A stretch of 18,942 nucleotides of DNA from Candidatus Izemoplasmatales bacterium (GTDB lineage: Bacteria > Bacillota_I > Bacilli_A > Izemoplasmatales > Hujiaoplasmataceae), in contig JAQWBC010000004.1 in NCBI GenBank assembly GCA_028707415.1, positions 1 to 18,942 on the forward strand, in the 5' to 3' direction. Of this stretch, positions 1 to 7,914 are shown one piece after another. A program made the translations under genes and the position numbers. Within the stretch, counting starts at the first letter, position 1; each line of letters opens with the position of its first letter. The notes beneath the pieces are model-generated. The model worked only from the letters and a program-made list of their open reading frames with translations. It did not search any database and was not told where the DNA came from.

Positions 1-846
1 TGTGTTGCACAAATGAAGTGGCAAGCCCGCCCATCCAGATCTTGGAACATAAAAGTATTGAAACAGACCAGCTAAAGCCATAATGACAAAAAATAGGTTT
101 TTATCTTCTTGTGGTCGCGACCGAAGACTGGCATAAGCAATAATCATGAATAGGAAGGCCGCATAAATGGTGAGCCGATGCGTGACGACAAAATCATAAG
201 GTGATTCGCCATAATTACCAAATAAGTTGTAGAGCATTGCTTGTGGAAAATAAGCCATCATAACACAAGTAAGTATCAAAAACAGCGTTCCGATTTGCTT
301 TCCAATCGGTTTGCGATACTCTTTGTTCTTTAAAATGATCGTCAGATTTAAACCGCAGATTACAAATAGAAGAATTGTCTCAGCTGCATATTGGATGGTC
401 CGATATGACAAAAAGGAAAAATCAGTTCCTAAAAAAGCAATAATATGGGATTGAAAGAAAATAATGTTTAAGATGCAAACCGGAATTCCGATATATGCCA
501 AAATATTTCTGGTAACTTGTTCGCTAAACCAAGGGGCAACAATGGCTAGTGCGACCAAACATACGGTCAGCCATCTTAATACTAAAATCAATATCGATTC
601 ACCAACAGAAAACAACCACGTGTTTTCGGGAACCAAAACCGAAATTTGTTCAATCTTCATCAAGTTAAAAGTACTGTTAATTGCATCGAAAGAAAAAAGA
701 CGAACCATATATACGGCGAAAAGAATAACCGACAATACCTTCAAAATCTTCTTGATTTCGACTCGGCCTTTTATGGAAACAAAAAGCATGCCCAAGTAAA
801 TAAGGACTGTTAACAATCCGATCAGAAAATAAATCAACCCGATCAC
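1..846 (-). CDS. Polytopic integral membrane protein, 3' end outside the window
   Basis: An open frame of 282 codons runs from about 846 to the left edge without a stop. There is no ATG near its 5' end; the frame is closed by TGA just upstream (near 852), so the start is probably GTG at 846 or TTG at 837, with only a weak ribosome binding site. The translation is strongly hydrophobic, with about eight predicted membrane segments (for example residues 3-22, 33-47, 80-102 and 108-133) separated by short Lys/Arg-rich loops. The last visible residues read LPLHLCNT, resembling the His/Cys signature I associate with the YwaF/TMEM164 (TIGR02206) family, but that match is from memory and tentative. 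Shorter frames overlapping it (464-799 plus, 677-886 minus) are shadows. Its transcript would begin near 990, giving a leader of about 145 nt. Function unknown. Confidence 0.7.
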   Translation of the reverse strand, partial: MIGLIYFLIGLLTVLIYLGMLFVSIKGRVEIKKILKVLSVILFAVYMVRLFSFDAINSTFNLMKIEQISVLVPENTWLFSVGESILILVLRWLTVCLVALAIVAPWFSEQVTRNILAYIGIPVCILNIIFFQSHIIAFLGTDFSFLSYRTIQYAAETILLFVICGLNLTIILKNKEYRKPIGKQIGTLFLILTCVMMAYFPQAMLYNLFGNYGESPYDFVVTHRLTIYAAFLFMIIAYASLRSRPQEDKNLFFVIMALAGLFQYFYVPRSGWAGLPLHLCNT

Positions 847-893
847 CCATCACTTCTAAGTACGATTTAGTAAAACAATAACCCAAAACCGGA

Positions 894-990
894 AATCGCT
901 ATTTTGCGAGGTCTACCATACAAAAAATGGCTTTTTTTCACAAATTTTACTCTTTTTTCCCTCACCAAAAAATGCTTTTCAATAGCGATT
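894..990 (-). repeat. 10-bp perfect inverted repeat spanning the leader
   Basis: AATCGCTATT at 894-903 is the exact reverse complement of AATAGCGATT at 981-990. The arms enclose 77 bp lying between the likely transcription start and the start codon at 846. In the RNA they could close a large stem-loop over nearly the whole leader; in DNA they could be a paired operator. I recognise no known riboswitch class. Confidence 0.5.
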
Positions 991-997
991 GTCTATA

Positions 998-1026
998 ATT
1001 ATATCACTTTGTCAATAAACAAGCAA
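998..1026 (-). promoter_or_regulatory. Candidate promoter for the membrane protein at 1-846
   Basis: On the minus strand a perfect TATAAT lies at 998-1003, with TTGCTT at 1021-1026 and a 17-bp spacer. A perfect TTGACA at 1010-1015 lies only 6 bp from that TATAAT; it would need a -10 further downstream (around 987-992), so the exact pairing is ambiguous. Either choice starts transcription around 980-992. Confidence 0.45.
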
Positions 1027-1053
1027 CCAAGAAATCGATACCCCATATGAAAC

Positions 1054-1082
1054 AAAAAAACGCTCATAACAATCTGAGCGTT
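1054..1082 (-). terminator. Rho-independent terminator of the ABC transporter operon
   Basis: AACGCTCA at 1059-1066 and TGAGCGTT at 1075-1082 form a perfect 8-bp stem with an 8-nt loop. On the minus strand the stem is followed by a run of seven T (1054-1060), about 50 nt after the UGA stop of the permease. Confidence 0.85.
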
Positions 1083-1133
1083 TATCCGGTAATTGGATAG
1101 TATTTTTATTTTTTTATGCTTTATTGTCATATA

Positions 1134-3617
1134 TCAAAATCGCTTAATTTCCGCAATTGCCTCAATGGAATTAGATTTCACCAAATAAATCCCATAGCTC
1201 AAAATAAAGGCTATAACTCCAAGCAAAACACGACCAACAATTTCGGGAATTGTGGCTTCAATCATTTTATAGTATTTACCAAATAACATCAAGGCACCTA
1301 GATTATCGACGATAAAGAAAGCTCCTACCACGGATGTTAGTAAAACGATAAATGCCATGATGAAAACCTCCCAAAGAAGTTGTTTCATCAATTCATGATT
1401 GCTGAGGCCTAAGACCATCATTTTCGCATAATCCGACTTCATGGCATAGAAAACCATTAATGAGTTGTTAATAATTATGATAATCAAGGCTCCGGAAATT
1501 GCCAATATTAGAATCGACAAATAGTCAGTAATTTCGGATATTTGTTCTTTGATACCTGCAATCAATTCTGCACATTCCACTAAATAATACATGCGCGCAG
1601 CATATTGTTTGATTATTTCAATTTTGATTGTCTCGTCCGAAGCAATTGTGTTTATGAATAATGAGTTGGTTAAATCTGATGTTGCGTTGTCTTCCAGAAT
1701 GTACAGATTAGAGAAAATGATTTCATCAAAATTCGTATCAATGAAACCAGCAATCGTAAAAGTCATTGTCGGTATCTCCCGACTTAACTCCATTGTCACT
1801 TGATCGCCAATTTCAAGTTCATTCATTTTCGCTAGCGTTTTCGGCAAAACAATATAGGGAATATCCGTATTCGTAAGTTTGTTGGCAACATCTCCTTCAT
1901 ATTGGAAATCAAAATATGAGTCAATGTTGCCAAACGGAATCGATATAAAAAACGAAATATTCTCCCTTCGCTCTTCTCCTCGATAAACAAAATGCATCGC
2001 TGTGCTTTGATAAACGATGGCTTCATCAATCGAGTTAAGTGCGTATGTTTCAGTAATATCATTTTTTAGGTCTTCATCGTAATCAACGATATTGGTAAGG
2101 ATATAGTCGCCAATGACTCTCGAGGCATTTGCTTCTGTTTCTGTGTTCACAAAAAACCAAGTCGTCAGCGTAATTGCAATGCCGATTGTTGAAATCAGAG
2201 CGACTTTCAGAGAATTATGGATTGTAAGATTCTCATGCAAATTTTTAGCTCCAAACAATGAGAAAGCGGATGGTTTATGAGCTTTTTTTGCAATACAACC
2301 GACTAACTCCAATGCAAAATCGGAAAACGAAAAAATAATCATTAAAATCAAAATTACAGTTACTAAAGCGTTGTATTGTTCCGCGAAAGGATGAAAAATT
2401 AGTTGCATAATTAACAAAATGGTTGATCCGGAGAGGACAATTCGCATTGATTTTGTGGTTTGGTGACGTCGATCATATGAAATCGCTACTGAGGATCGAC
2501 GTGTTAATTGAATAAATCGATAAACGACTTCGAAACCGATAAAGATGATAAAGAAACCGATAGCCATCGCGATATATTCGATCTGAAACACAATAGGCGT
2601 TGCAATTCCGACCACTTCAGCTCCTTTAGAAAAAAGAAGATAAGCTAAGCTTACGCCTAATGGGATGGCTAACAATCCGAAAATCAAAAACTGTAATAGC
2701 CAAATAGATAATGAAAAACGATGATTTCCTCCCAGGATTTGAATAACTCCCATTTGTTGTCGAAAGTCTTTAAATAATAAAGGGAATAGCGAATTCAAAA
2801 CAAAAACAATAACAAAAAGAACAATTAGTCCAACCCCAATATAAACGGAACTAACATTTGTCGTTGAAGCACTTATTTTATCCGGATTAACCGTCGTCGC
2901 CGCCACAAAATCAGCATACTCAGAATCGTCATTGAGTATTGAAATGACATCACTGGGATTAATGTTATCTTTTAAGTCAAAGTATACTATGTTTCCAATA
3001 TAAGTCGTTGTGCCATAAAAAGATTCAATCAATTCTTTTTTTCTAACAAAGATTGTATCGTCCGCAAATAATCCTCGATCTGCCACAATTTGCTTGATTG
3101 TATATTCAAGTTCTATGCCTCTAGCATATAAAGTTATTTTATCTCCAACTGATAACATATATTTGCCGGCTAATGTTTCGGTAATAAAAGCTTCTGTAGC
3201 AAAAAGCGTTTCTAAATCGTAATCAATCACGTTTTCTAGATCATTGACTGAAGCCGAAAAAACCTGTGAGTAAAAATTTGTTTCGTCAGCCGAAACGAGT
3301 GAGTAGTAGTTAAAGAAACAAGCCGAAAAATTAAAGTACTCATCGTATTCTTCTTCAATTTTTCGGGAACTTAATATTCTTGCATCAGAATTGCTATCGT
3401 ATGTCAGAGTCAAGTCAACATTTATATATTGTTCTTGTGCATTATTATAAAAAATTTGATACAAGACATTGTTCATACATATAACGAAAATAAAAAGCAC
3501 CATCGAAAGAATTAAAGTTAACAAAACGACCAGCGATCTTCCTGGATATTTAGTAATATTTCTGATGGCAAAACGAAGTCTAAAAAGAAAGGACTTCATC
3601 TTTAACAATCTTCCCAT
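1134..3617 (-). CDS. ABC transporter permease with two FtsX-like domains
   Basis: An 827-residue membrane protein of the MacB/FtsX (ABC3) permease superfamily in its two-domain form. A basic N-terminal stretch (residues 11-27, including RLRFAIRNITKYPGRS) precedes TM1 at about 28-48, as is usual in this family. A large extracellular domain (about 50-255) follows, then three membrane helices near 258-282, 301-328 and 346-369. The pattern recurs: helices near 395-440, a second FtsX unit whose first TM is about 472-490, a second extracellular domain (about 491-690), and C-terminal helices ending in VKSNSIEAIAEIKRF. It overlaps the upstream ATPase gene by 38 bp, so the two are co-translated. ATG at 3599 (MKSFLFRL) is a possible alternative start. 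No sensor kinase or response regulator is adjacent, so a BceAB-type peptide sensing role is not supported; the substrate is unknown. The stop is TGA. Confidence 0.88.
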   Translation of the reverse strand: MGRLLKMKSFLFRLRFAIRNITKYPGRSLVVLLTLILSMVLFIFVICMNNVLYQIFYNNAQEQYINVDLTLTYDSNSDARILSSRKIEEEYDEYFNFSACFFNYYSLVSADETNFYSQVFSASVNDLENVIDYDLETLFATEAFITETLAGKYMLSVGDKITLYARGIELEYTIKQIVADRGLFADDTIFVRKKELIESFYGTTTYIGNIVYFDLKDNINPSDVISILNDDSEYADFVAATTVNPDKISASTTNVSSVYIGVGLIVLFVIVFVLNSLFPLLFKDFRQQMGVIQILGGNHRFSLSIWLLQFLIFGLLAIPLGVSLAYLLFSKGAEVVGIATPIVFQIEYIAMAIGFFIIFIGFEVVYRFIQLTRRSSVAISYDRRHQTTKSMRIVLSGSTILLIMQLIFHPFAEQYNALVTVILILMIIFSFSDFALELVGCIAKKAHKPSAFSLFGAKNLHENLTIHNSLKVALISTIGIAITLTTWFFVNTETEANASRVIGDYILTNIVDYDEDLKNDITETYALNSIDEAIVYQSTAMHFVYRGEERRENISFFISIPFGNIDSYFDFQYEGDVANKLTNTDIPYIVLPKTLAKMNELEIGDQVTMELSREIPTMTFTIAGFIDTNFDEIIFSNLYILEDNATSDLTNSLFINTIASDETIKIEIIKQYAARMYYLVECAELIAGIKEQISEITDYLSILILAISGALIIIIINNSLMVFYAMKSDYAKMMVLGLSNHELMKQLLWEVFIMAFIVLLTSVVGAFFIVDNLGALMLFGKYYKMIEATIPEIVGRVLLGVIAFILSYGIYLVKSNSIEAIAEIKRF

Positions 3618-4260
3618 CTACCAATTTGATGAATCGCGAACAGTACTTAATATAATCATCACTGTGAGTGACTAAAACAATCGTTTTCTTATGTTCGTCA
3701 TGAAGCCGATGAAGTAAATTCATTATTTCGTTGCCATTGATTGTATCTAAATTACCAGTAGGTTCATCAGCAAAAATAATTTTCGGATCATTAACAAGGC
3801 TTCGCGCGATAGCAACTCGTTGTTGCATACCTCCGGATAATTCGTTTGGATAACGGTTTTGGTAATCAGCCATTCCGACCATCGTCAATAATTGATCAAC
3901 CCGAGAATCATCCTTGCCTTTTGCAATAACCAAAGCAAGCATAACGTTTTCTCTTACTGTTAAATTCGGAATTAAGTTATAAAATTGAAAAATAAAACCA
4001 ATTTGATTCTTTCTAATATTGGACATTTGCTGGTTATTATATTGAGCAACGTTTTGATTAAGAAGTATCACTTCTCCGTCGCTTGGCTTTTCCAAACCGC
4101 TTAGCACATACAATAATGTTGTTTTTCCGCTTCCAGAAGGACCGGTGATGCCCAAAAAATCATTGTCATTTACAACGAGATTGATGTCTTTAAGGACTGG
4201 GGTTTCTATTTGTCCATTCTGATAAGACTTATTCATATTACGACATTCAATCAAAATCAT
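3580..4260 (-). CDS. ABC transporter ATP-binding protein (MacB/LolD type)
   Basis: This 226-residue nucleotide-binding subunit powers the permease encoded directly downstream. All ABC motifs are intact: Walker A GPSGSGKT at 40-47, Q-loop Gln92 in FIFQFYNL, signature LSGGMQQR at 141-148, Walker B IIFADEP at 161-167 with the D-loop GNLD, and the switch His199 in LVTHS. I chose ATG at 4260 because it has a good ribosome binding site (AAGGAG at 4268-4273, 7 nt away) and because the sequence before it (up to 4338) is non-homologous and overlaps the promoter. The length and the LSGGMQQRVAIARSL signature match the LolD/MacB/SalX subgroup, which handles lipoproteins, peptides or antibiotics rather than importing nutrients. 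First gene of a two-gene operon. Confidence 0.93.
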   Translation of the reverse strand: MILIECRNMNKSYQNGQIETPVLKDINLVVNDNDFLGITGPSGSGKTTLLYVLSGLEKPSDGEVILLNQNVAQYNNQQMSNIRKNQIGFIFQFYNLIPNLTVRENVMLALVIAKGKDDSRVDQLLTMVGMADYQNRYPNELSGGMQQRVAIARSLVNDPKIIFADEPTGNLDTINGNEIMNLLHRLHDEHKKTIVLVTHSDDYIKYCSRFIKLVDGKIVKDEVLSF

Positions 4261-4309
4261 CGGTTGTCTCCTTAAGTGAAATTCGGAATATAAACAATAG
4301 ATTATATTT

Positions 4310-4338
4310 GTTATAATTATATCACAAAAAAATATCAA
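4310..4338 (-). promoter_or_regulatory. Promoter of the ABC transporter operon
   Basis: Minus strand: -35 TTGATA at 4333-4338, 17-bp spacer, -10 TATAAC at 4310-4315. A second TATAAT (4316-4321) lies inside the spacer. The start would be about 45 nt before the ATG at 4260. Confidence 0.6.
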
Positions 4339-5093
4339 ATAGAGAAAATACTACAACCAAAACCATTTGGGTCATCGTACTTTTAAAATCAAGCAAAGGA
4401 GAGATAATCTATTAAATATTAGCCGATACGGTGAATATATAAATGATGTATAATGGCCACGTATAGGCATATATCATATATTTCATTAAATAATAATAAT
4501 CGTTCCAAATTATCGTGAATTAAACAAAATCACAGTATATGAATTATTAAATATCATGATTAAAATATATACTAATAACCATTTTATGCATTATATATCG
4601 CCAGTTCTGGCCATATTGATATTTTGGGCGATCAAAATTCCTTATGAATACAATTAGTCGTCTAAAAGATCGCGTTAAAGAATAGTAACATTCTTAACAG
4701 AAATATCATATTTTATTAGTAAAAGTACGAAATTATCATTTAAAGGGGACATATTCTCGACATTTTACCATAAATCGCAGTTTATCTATGGCTATACATG
4801 GCCATTTCGCTATTTATAAGTGTGCTTTTATATATATTAATTCATTTATAGATATTTTTCAGTTGATTTTTCGCTAATTTTAACCGTCGCATATCCGTAT
4901 TTTTGCTATTAGTACTCTTTAATTATATTTTGTTTTCTTGTCATTTGACGGCCATATATGGCGATATTTATAATCTGACAGTATTATTTATCAACATTAT
5001 TTGTATTGTTCATAAATTCTTGCGTCTTTGATTATTAAAAACATGTAACACCATTGTATTCGATTTTTTAACCATTATTGTTGTTTTTTATAA
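4339..5093. other. AT-rich gene desert downstream of tnaA
   Basis: About 750 bp with no credible gene on either strand: frames are short, lack ribosome binding sites and are made of AT-rich codons. The left half is relatively A-rich on the plus strand and the right half (from about 4805) is T-rich. Sparse G+C is concentrated in TGGCCA-type words at 4454-4459, 4608-4613 and 4799-4804 and in GGCCATATATGGC at 4950-4962. The last of these and ATTTGTATTGTT at 4999-5010 recur in the same order in the desert upstream of tnaA. Confidence 0.6.
4950..4962. repeat. GGCCATATATGGC motif, copy 1
   Basis: The inner 12 bases, GCCATATATGGC, are a perfect palindrome. The same 13-mer occurs at 7488-7500. In both places ATTTGTATTGTT follows 30-40 bp to the right. 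Confidence 0.5.
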
Positions 5094-5140
5094 ACAAAAG
5101 ACCATGCGATCATGCACGTGTGTGCCCGTATGGTCTTTTT
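5094..5140 (-). terminator. Terminator of tnaA
   Basis: AAGACCATGCG at 5098-5108 pairs with CGTATGGTCTT at 5127-5137 (one mismatch); the loop holds a nested GCAC/GTGC pairing. Minus-strand transcripts from tnaA (stop at 5158) leave the stem into TTTTGTTTA. The other side also ends in five T, so it could act in both directions, but no plus-strand gene enters it. Confidence 0.8.
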
Positions 5141-5157
5141 CAAAATGTTTTATTTGG

Positions 5158-6543
5158 TTAAGGCATCGGAACGAAACGAGATGTAAAATGCCGCAACACT
5201 GGTGACTCGTATGTGAATTTTAATCCCTTTATCGTTTGTCTACGATTAAACACATTTATCAAACTATCCGCAACATAGTCCCAATGTTGAAACGTATACA
5301 CTCTTCTGGGAATGGTTAAACGCAATAGTTCCATGTCCGATTGCCGATTCTTTCCAGAGATCGGATCTCTTCCCATTAGCATAGATCCAATCTCAACGGA
5401 ACGAATGCCACCTTCGATATATAATTCATTTCCTACTGCCGCTGCCGGAAATTGATCATAAGGAATATGAGGACACATTTTTCCACAATCAACGAACACA
5501 GCATGCCCTCCAGTTGGAAATTGAATTGGAATTCCCGCTGCTTTTAGTCTGTCGCCAAGATATCTGACTTCATCAATTCGATATTCCAAATAGGCTTCAT
5601 CAAGCGCCTCATCAAGCCCGACCGCCAAAGCGTCCATGTCTCTTCCTGCCATTCCACCATAGGTTGGGAAACCCTCCATTGGAACAATGTAAGTCTGGCA
5701 CTTTCGAAACAGATCTTGATCATCTTTAATAGCGATGATTCCCCCCATATTCACGAGACCATCTTTTTTTGCGCTCATCAAAAAGATGTCTGCATATCCG
5801 AACATCTCTTTAGCAATCTCTCTAACTGAAGTATTTTCATATCCTTTTTCTCTGATTTTAATGAAATAAGAATTTTCAGCGTATCTTGCCCCGTCGATGA
5901 TAGTTTTAATTTGATATTTTTTTGCAATCTCACACACTGAACGAAAGTTCTCCATAGAAACCGGTTGTCCACCGACAGCATTATTTGTAACGGTAAGAAT
6001 TATGCCTGCAACATTGTCTTTCCCGCGCGAAATGATGACCTTTTCCAGTTTTTCTAGATCGAAATTACCTTTAAAAGGATAATATGTTAACGTGTCGAGA
6101 CATTCTTTGCAAGCTACATCAACCGCTTCACCGCCAGCTAATTCAACATGAGCGCGAGTAGTGTCAAAATGCATATTGCTGATAAAAATCATTCCCGGAT
6201 GTTTTATTAGTTGTGGAATGACAACCTGCTCGGCGCCCCTTCCTTGATGGGCAGGCATTATATATGCATATCCAGTAATATTCTTTACTGCCGTTTCTAA
6301 TCGATAAAAACTTTGCGATCCCGCGTAAGCTTCATCGCCGATCATCATCGCTCCCCACTGAAAATGGCTCATTGCCCCTGTCCCAGAATCAGTTAACAAA
6401 TCAATGAATACATCCTCGCTTTTCAGTGCAAACTGGTTATATCCAGCTTGAGCTAAACGCTCTTCTCGCTCGCTCCGTCCAATTAAATGAATTGGTTCAA
6501 CCATTTTAATTTTATATGGCGGAACAGCATATTTTTTGTCCAT
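5158..6543 (-). CDS. tnaA: Tryptophanase (L-tryptophan indole-lyase)
   Basis: A 461-residue cytoplasmic PLP enzyme of the beta-eliminating lyase family, splitting L-tryptophan into indole, pyruvate and ammonia. The family includes tyrosine phenol-lyase, and the residues that separate the two favour tryptophanase: Asp127 in HFDTTRAH (Thr in tyrosine phenol-lyase), Ile385 in VEIGS (Arg in tyrosine phenol-lyase), and His452 in LRHFTSRF (Phe in tyrosine phenol-lyase). The PLP lysine is Lys260 in MSAKKD; Asp218 and Arg220 (IIDGAR) match the cofactor-contacting segment. Full length (E. coli TnaA has 471). The ATG at 6543 has AAGGGG 9-10 nt upstream. It is a single-gene unit with its own promoter and terminator: there is no tryptophan permease next to it and no room for a TnaC-type leader peptide after the predicted start. 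Confidence 0.95.
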   Translation of the reverse strand: MDKKYAVPPYKIKMVEPIHLIGRSEREERLAQAGYNQFALKSEDVFIDLLTDSGTGAMSHFQWGAMMIGDEAYAGSQSFYRLETAVKNITGYAYIMPAHQGRGAEQVVIPQLIKHPGMIFISNMHFDTTRAHVELAGGEAVDVACKECLDTLTYYPFKGNFDLEKLEKVIISRGKDNVAGIILTVTNNAVGGQPVSMENFRSVCEIAKKYQIKTIIDGARYAENSYFIKIREKGYENTSVREIAKEMFGYADIFLMSAKKDGLVNMGGIIAIKDDQDLFRKCQTYIVPMEGFPTYGGMAGRDMDALAVGLDEALDEAYLEYRIDEVRYLGDRLKAAGIPIQFPTGGHAVFVDCGKMCPHIPYDQFPAAAVGNELYIEGGIRSVEIGSMLMGRDPISGKNRQSDMELLRLTIPRRVYTFQHWDYVADSLINVFNRRQTIKGLKFTYESPVLRHFTSRFVPMP

Positions 6544-6570
6544 TTTGTTTCACCCCTTCAAATATAAAAT

Positions 6571-6599
6571 TGTATACTCTATTTATACCATATAACCAA
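6571..6599 (-). promoter_or_regulatory. Promoter of tnaA
   Basis: Minus strand: -35 TTGGTT at 6594-6599, 17-bp spacer, -10 TATACA at 6571-6576. Transcription would start near 6564, leaving a leader of only about 20 nt before the ATG at 6543. A TATAAA inside the spacer is an alternative -10. Confidence 0.6.
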
Positions 6600-7854
6600 T
6601 ATTTTATAAAGAAATACAGGAAAAGAAATGGGTTATATGATTGGAAGACCAAGTGACAAATAACACGAATCGTTCGAATGAGGGTTATACAATTGATAAT
6701 ATTCGGTTAATAACAATGAAATAATATGAGAACGATAAATGTAAAAATAACAATAATAATTATTAAAAAAATCAAAACAAATAATGCACAACAAATGATA
6801 AAGCACAAAATTAAAAAAATAAAAATAATGCAAATCGTCGCTTAAAATAGATTTACTAATAAACTGGTTTTCATGACCCGATCACAAATGTATGCTTAGA
6901 AAATTGAGTTTATACGGAAATAAATAATAATATAAATGTTATGAAAAGCAAATAAAAATAAAAAAGTATAATTTTACTAAAGAGGCAAGAAAGCAAAAAT
7001 GTTTACTATTATACAGAATCGGGTTTTTCTTTTTAGAAATGGTTAATGGTTATATCAAATAAAAAATACTTGGTATTAGGCAAGGCAACCTCAAATCAAT
7101 ACATCTATAGTGATACAATACATAAATTATCGACATACTACAGGTGTAAATGCCCAAATATAGCGATTTATAAATTGATTGAGAATTCGCATTTTGACAT
7201 CATTCAATTAAACATATATAGATATATATAATTATAAATATACATTGGCGGGAGTTTACTATATGTCAATTTATACCCAATTTATGCCTATTTTTAGCCA
7301 TATTTACAGTTTCAAAATGAATTGTTTATAAAAATTGTATATTCATCAACAAAATCATATGTTTCTATAAATCGTAAAATGCGAGCAAAATAACGAATAA
7401 GCCAGGCGATTGTGCTCTTTTTTTATGAATAAACCGTTATTATAAAGCAAATATGCCTATTTGCGATTGAATATTAATGCTTTATTTGGCCATATATGGC
7501 CATATATGCCGTTATTGGTAATCCATATATTTGTATTGTTTATTTTATCGTTTTATTGTATGGCTTTTAATTCGTTTTTTATCTAGCAATCTATATATAT
7601 TTTGCTTAATATTTATATATTTGTGGTTTTGTTTTTGTGGCGTTCTACCGCCAATTAAAGCCATTTAGTCCTTTTTGTGCGTTTAAAACTACTTATATTT
7701 TTACATATATATTGAAAATGTTGTTTCTTTATCATTTTATACTTAATTATTGTTTTACTTTATTTTATTCAATTATTATGAGTGTTTACTTTATATTTAA
7801 TTACGATTACATATTTTTTTTGTTATTGATACTCTATTGTTTTGTTGCCTGCTC
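6600..7854. other. Large AT-rich gene desert between tnaA and pckG
   Basis: About 1.25 kb between the divergent tnaA and pckG genes. The first part (6680-7000) is A-rich on the plus strand and the last part (7540-7860) is T-rich, so open frames here code for Asn/Lys/Ile-rich or Phe/Leu/Ile-rich low-complexity strings. Candidates such as 66 aa on minus at 6633-6833, 61 aa on plus at 7046-7231 and 81 aa on plus at 7637-7882 have no convincing ribosome binding site. A weak plus-strand terminator-like element (GAGCA at 7383-7387, TGCTC at 7413-7417, then seven T) follows the 61-aa frame. Motifs shared with the other desert are at 7488-7500 and 7529-7540. Confidence 0.6.
7487..7510. repeat. GGCCATATATGGC motif, copy 2, partly tandem
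   Basis: GGCCATATATGGC at 7488-7500 overlaps a second, slightly diverged copy ending at 7510 (GGCCATATATGCC), a tandem with a 10-bp period, about one helical turn. The same 13-mer stands at 4950-4962. ATTTGTATTGTT follows at 7529-7540 as it does at 4999-5010. Confidence 0.55.
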
Positions 7855-7855
7855 T

Positions 7856-7883
7856 TTTACTATTATCATAATCGTGATATAAT
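7856..7883 (+). promoter_or_regulatory. Promoter of pckG
   Basis: A perfect -10 TATAAT at 7878-7883 with TTTACT at 7856-7861, spacer 16 bp. The start would be near 7890, about 25 nt before the ATG at 7915. Confidence 0.55.
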
Positions 7884-7914
7884 AATCATACAAAATTATG
7901 AAAGGACTTTTATT

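Noticed and set aside
464..799. 111-residue plus-strand frame and 69-residue minus frame at 677-886
   Set aside because: Both lie over the long membrane-protein frame at 1-846, which has the hydrophobic pattern of a real protein; these do not.
5158..6543. Tyrosine phenol-lyase as the identity of the PLP lyase
   Set aside because: Asp127, Ile385 and His452 are the tryptophanase choices at the positions that distinguish the two enzymes.
6633..6833. 66-residue frame upstream of tnaA, considered as a tna leader gene
   Set aside because: Low-complexity Tyr/Phe/Ile sequence with no Trp and no ribosome binding site, upstream of the likely tnaA promoter.
7046..7231. 61-residue plus-strand frame in the desert, followed by a weak hairpin and T-run
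   Set aside because: Composition is less trivial than its neighbours and a terminator-like element follows, but there is no ribosome binding site or recognisable family; not enough to call.
7637..7882. 81-residue hydrophobic frame before pckG
   Set aside because: Its Phe/Leu/Ile content follows from T-rich DNA, it starts at GTG without a ribosome binding site and covers the pckG promoter.
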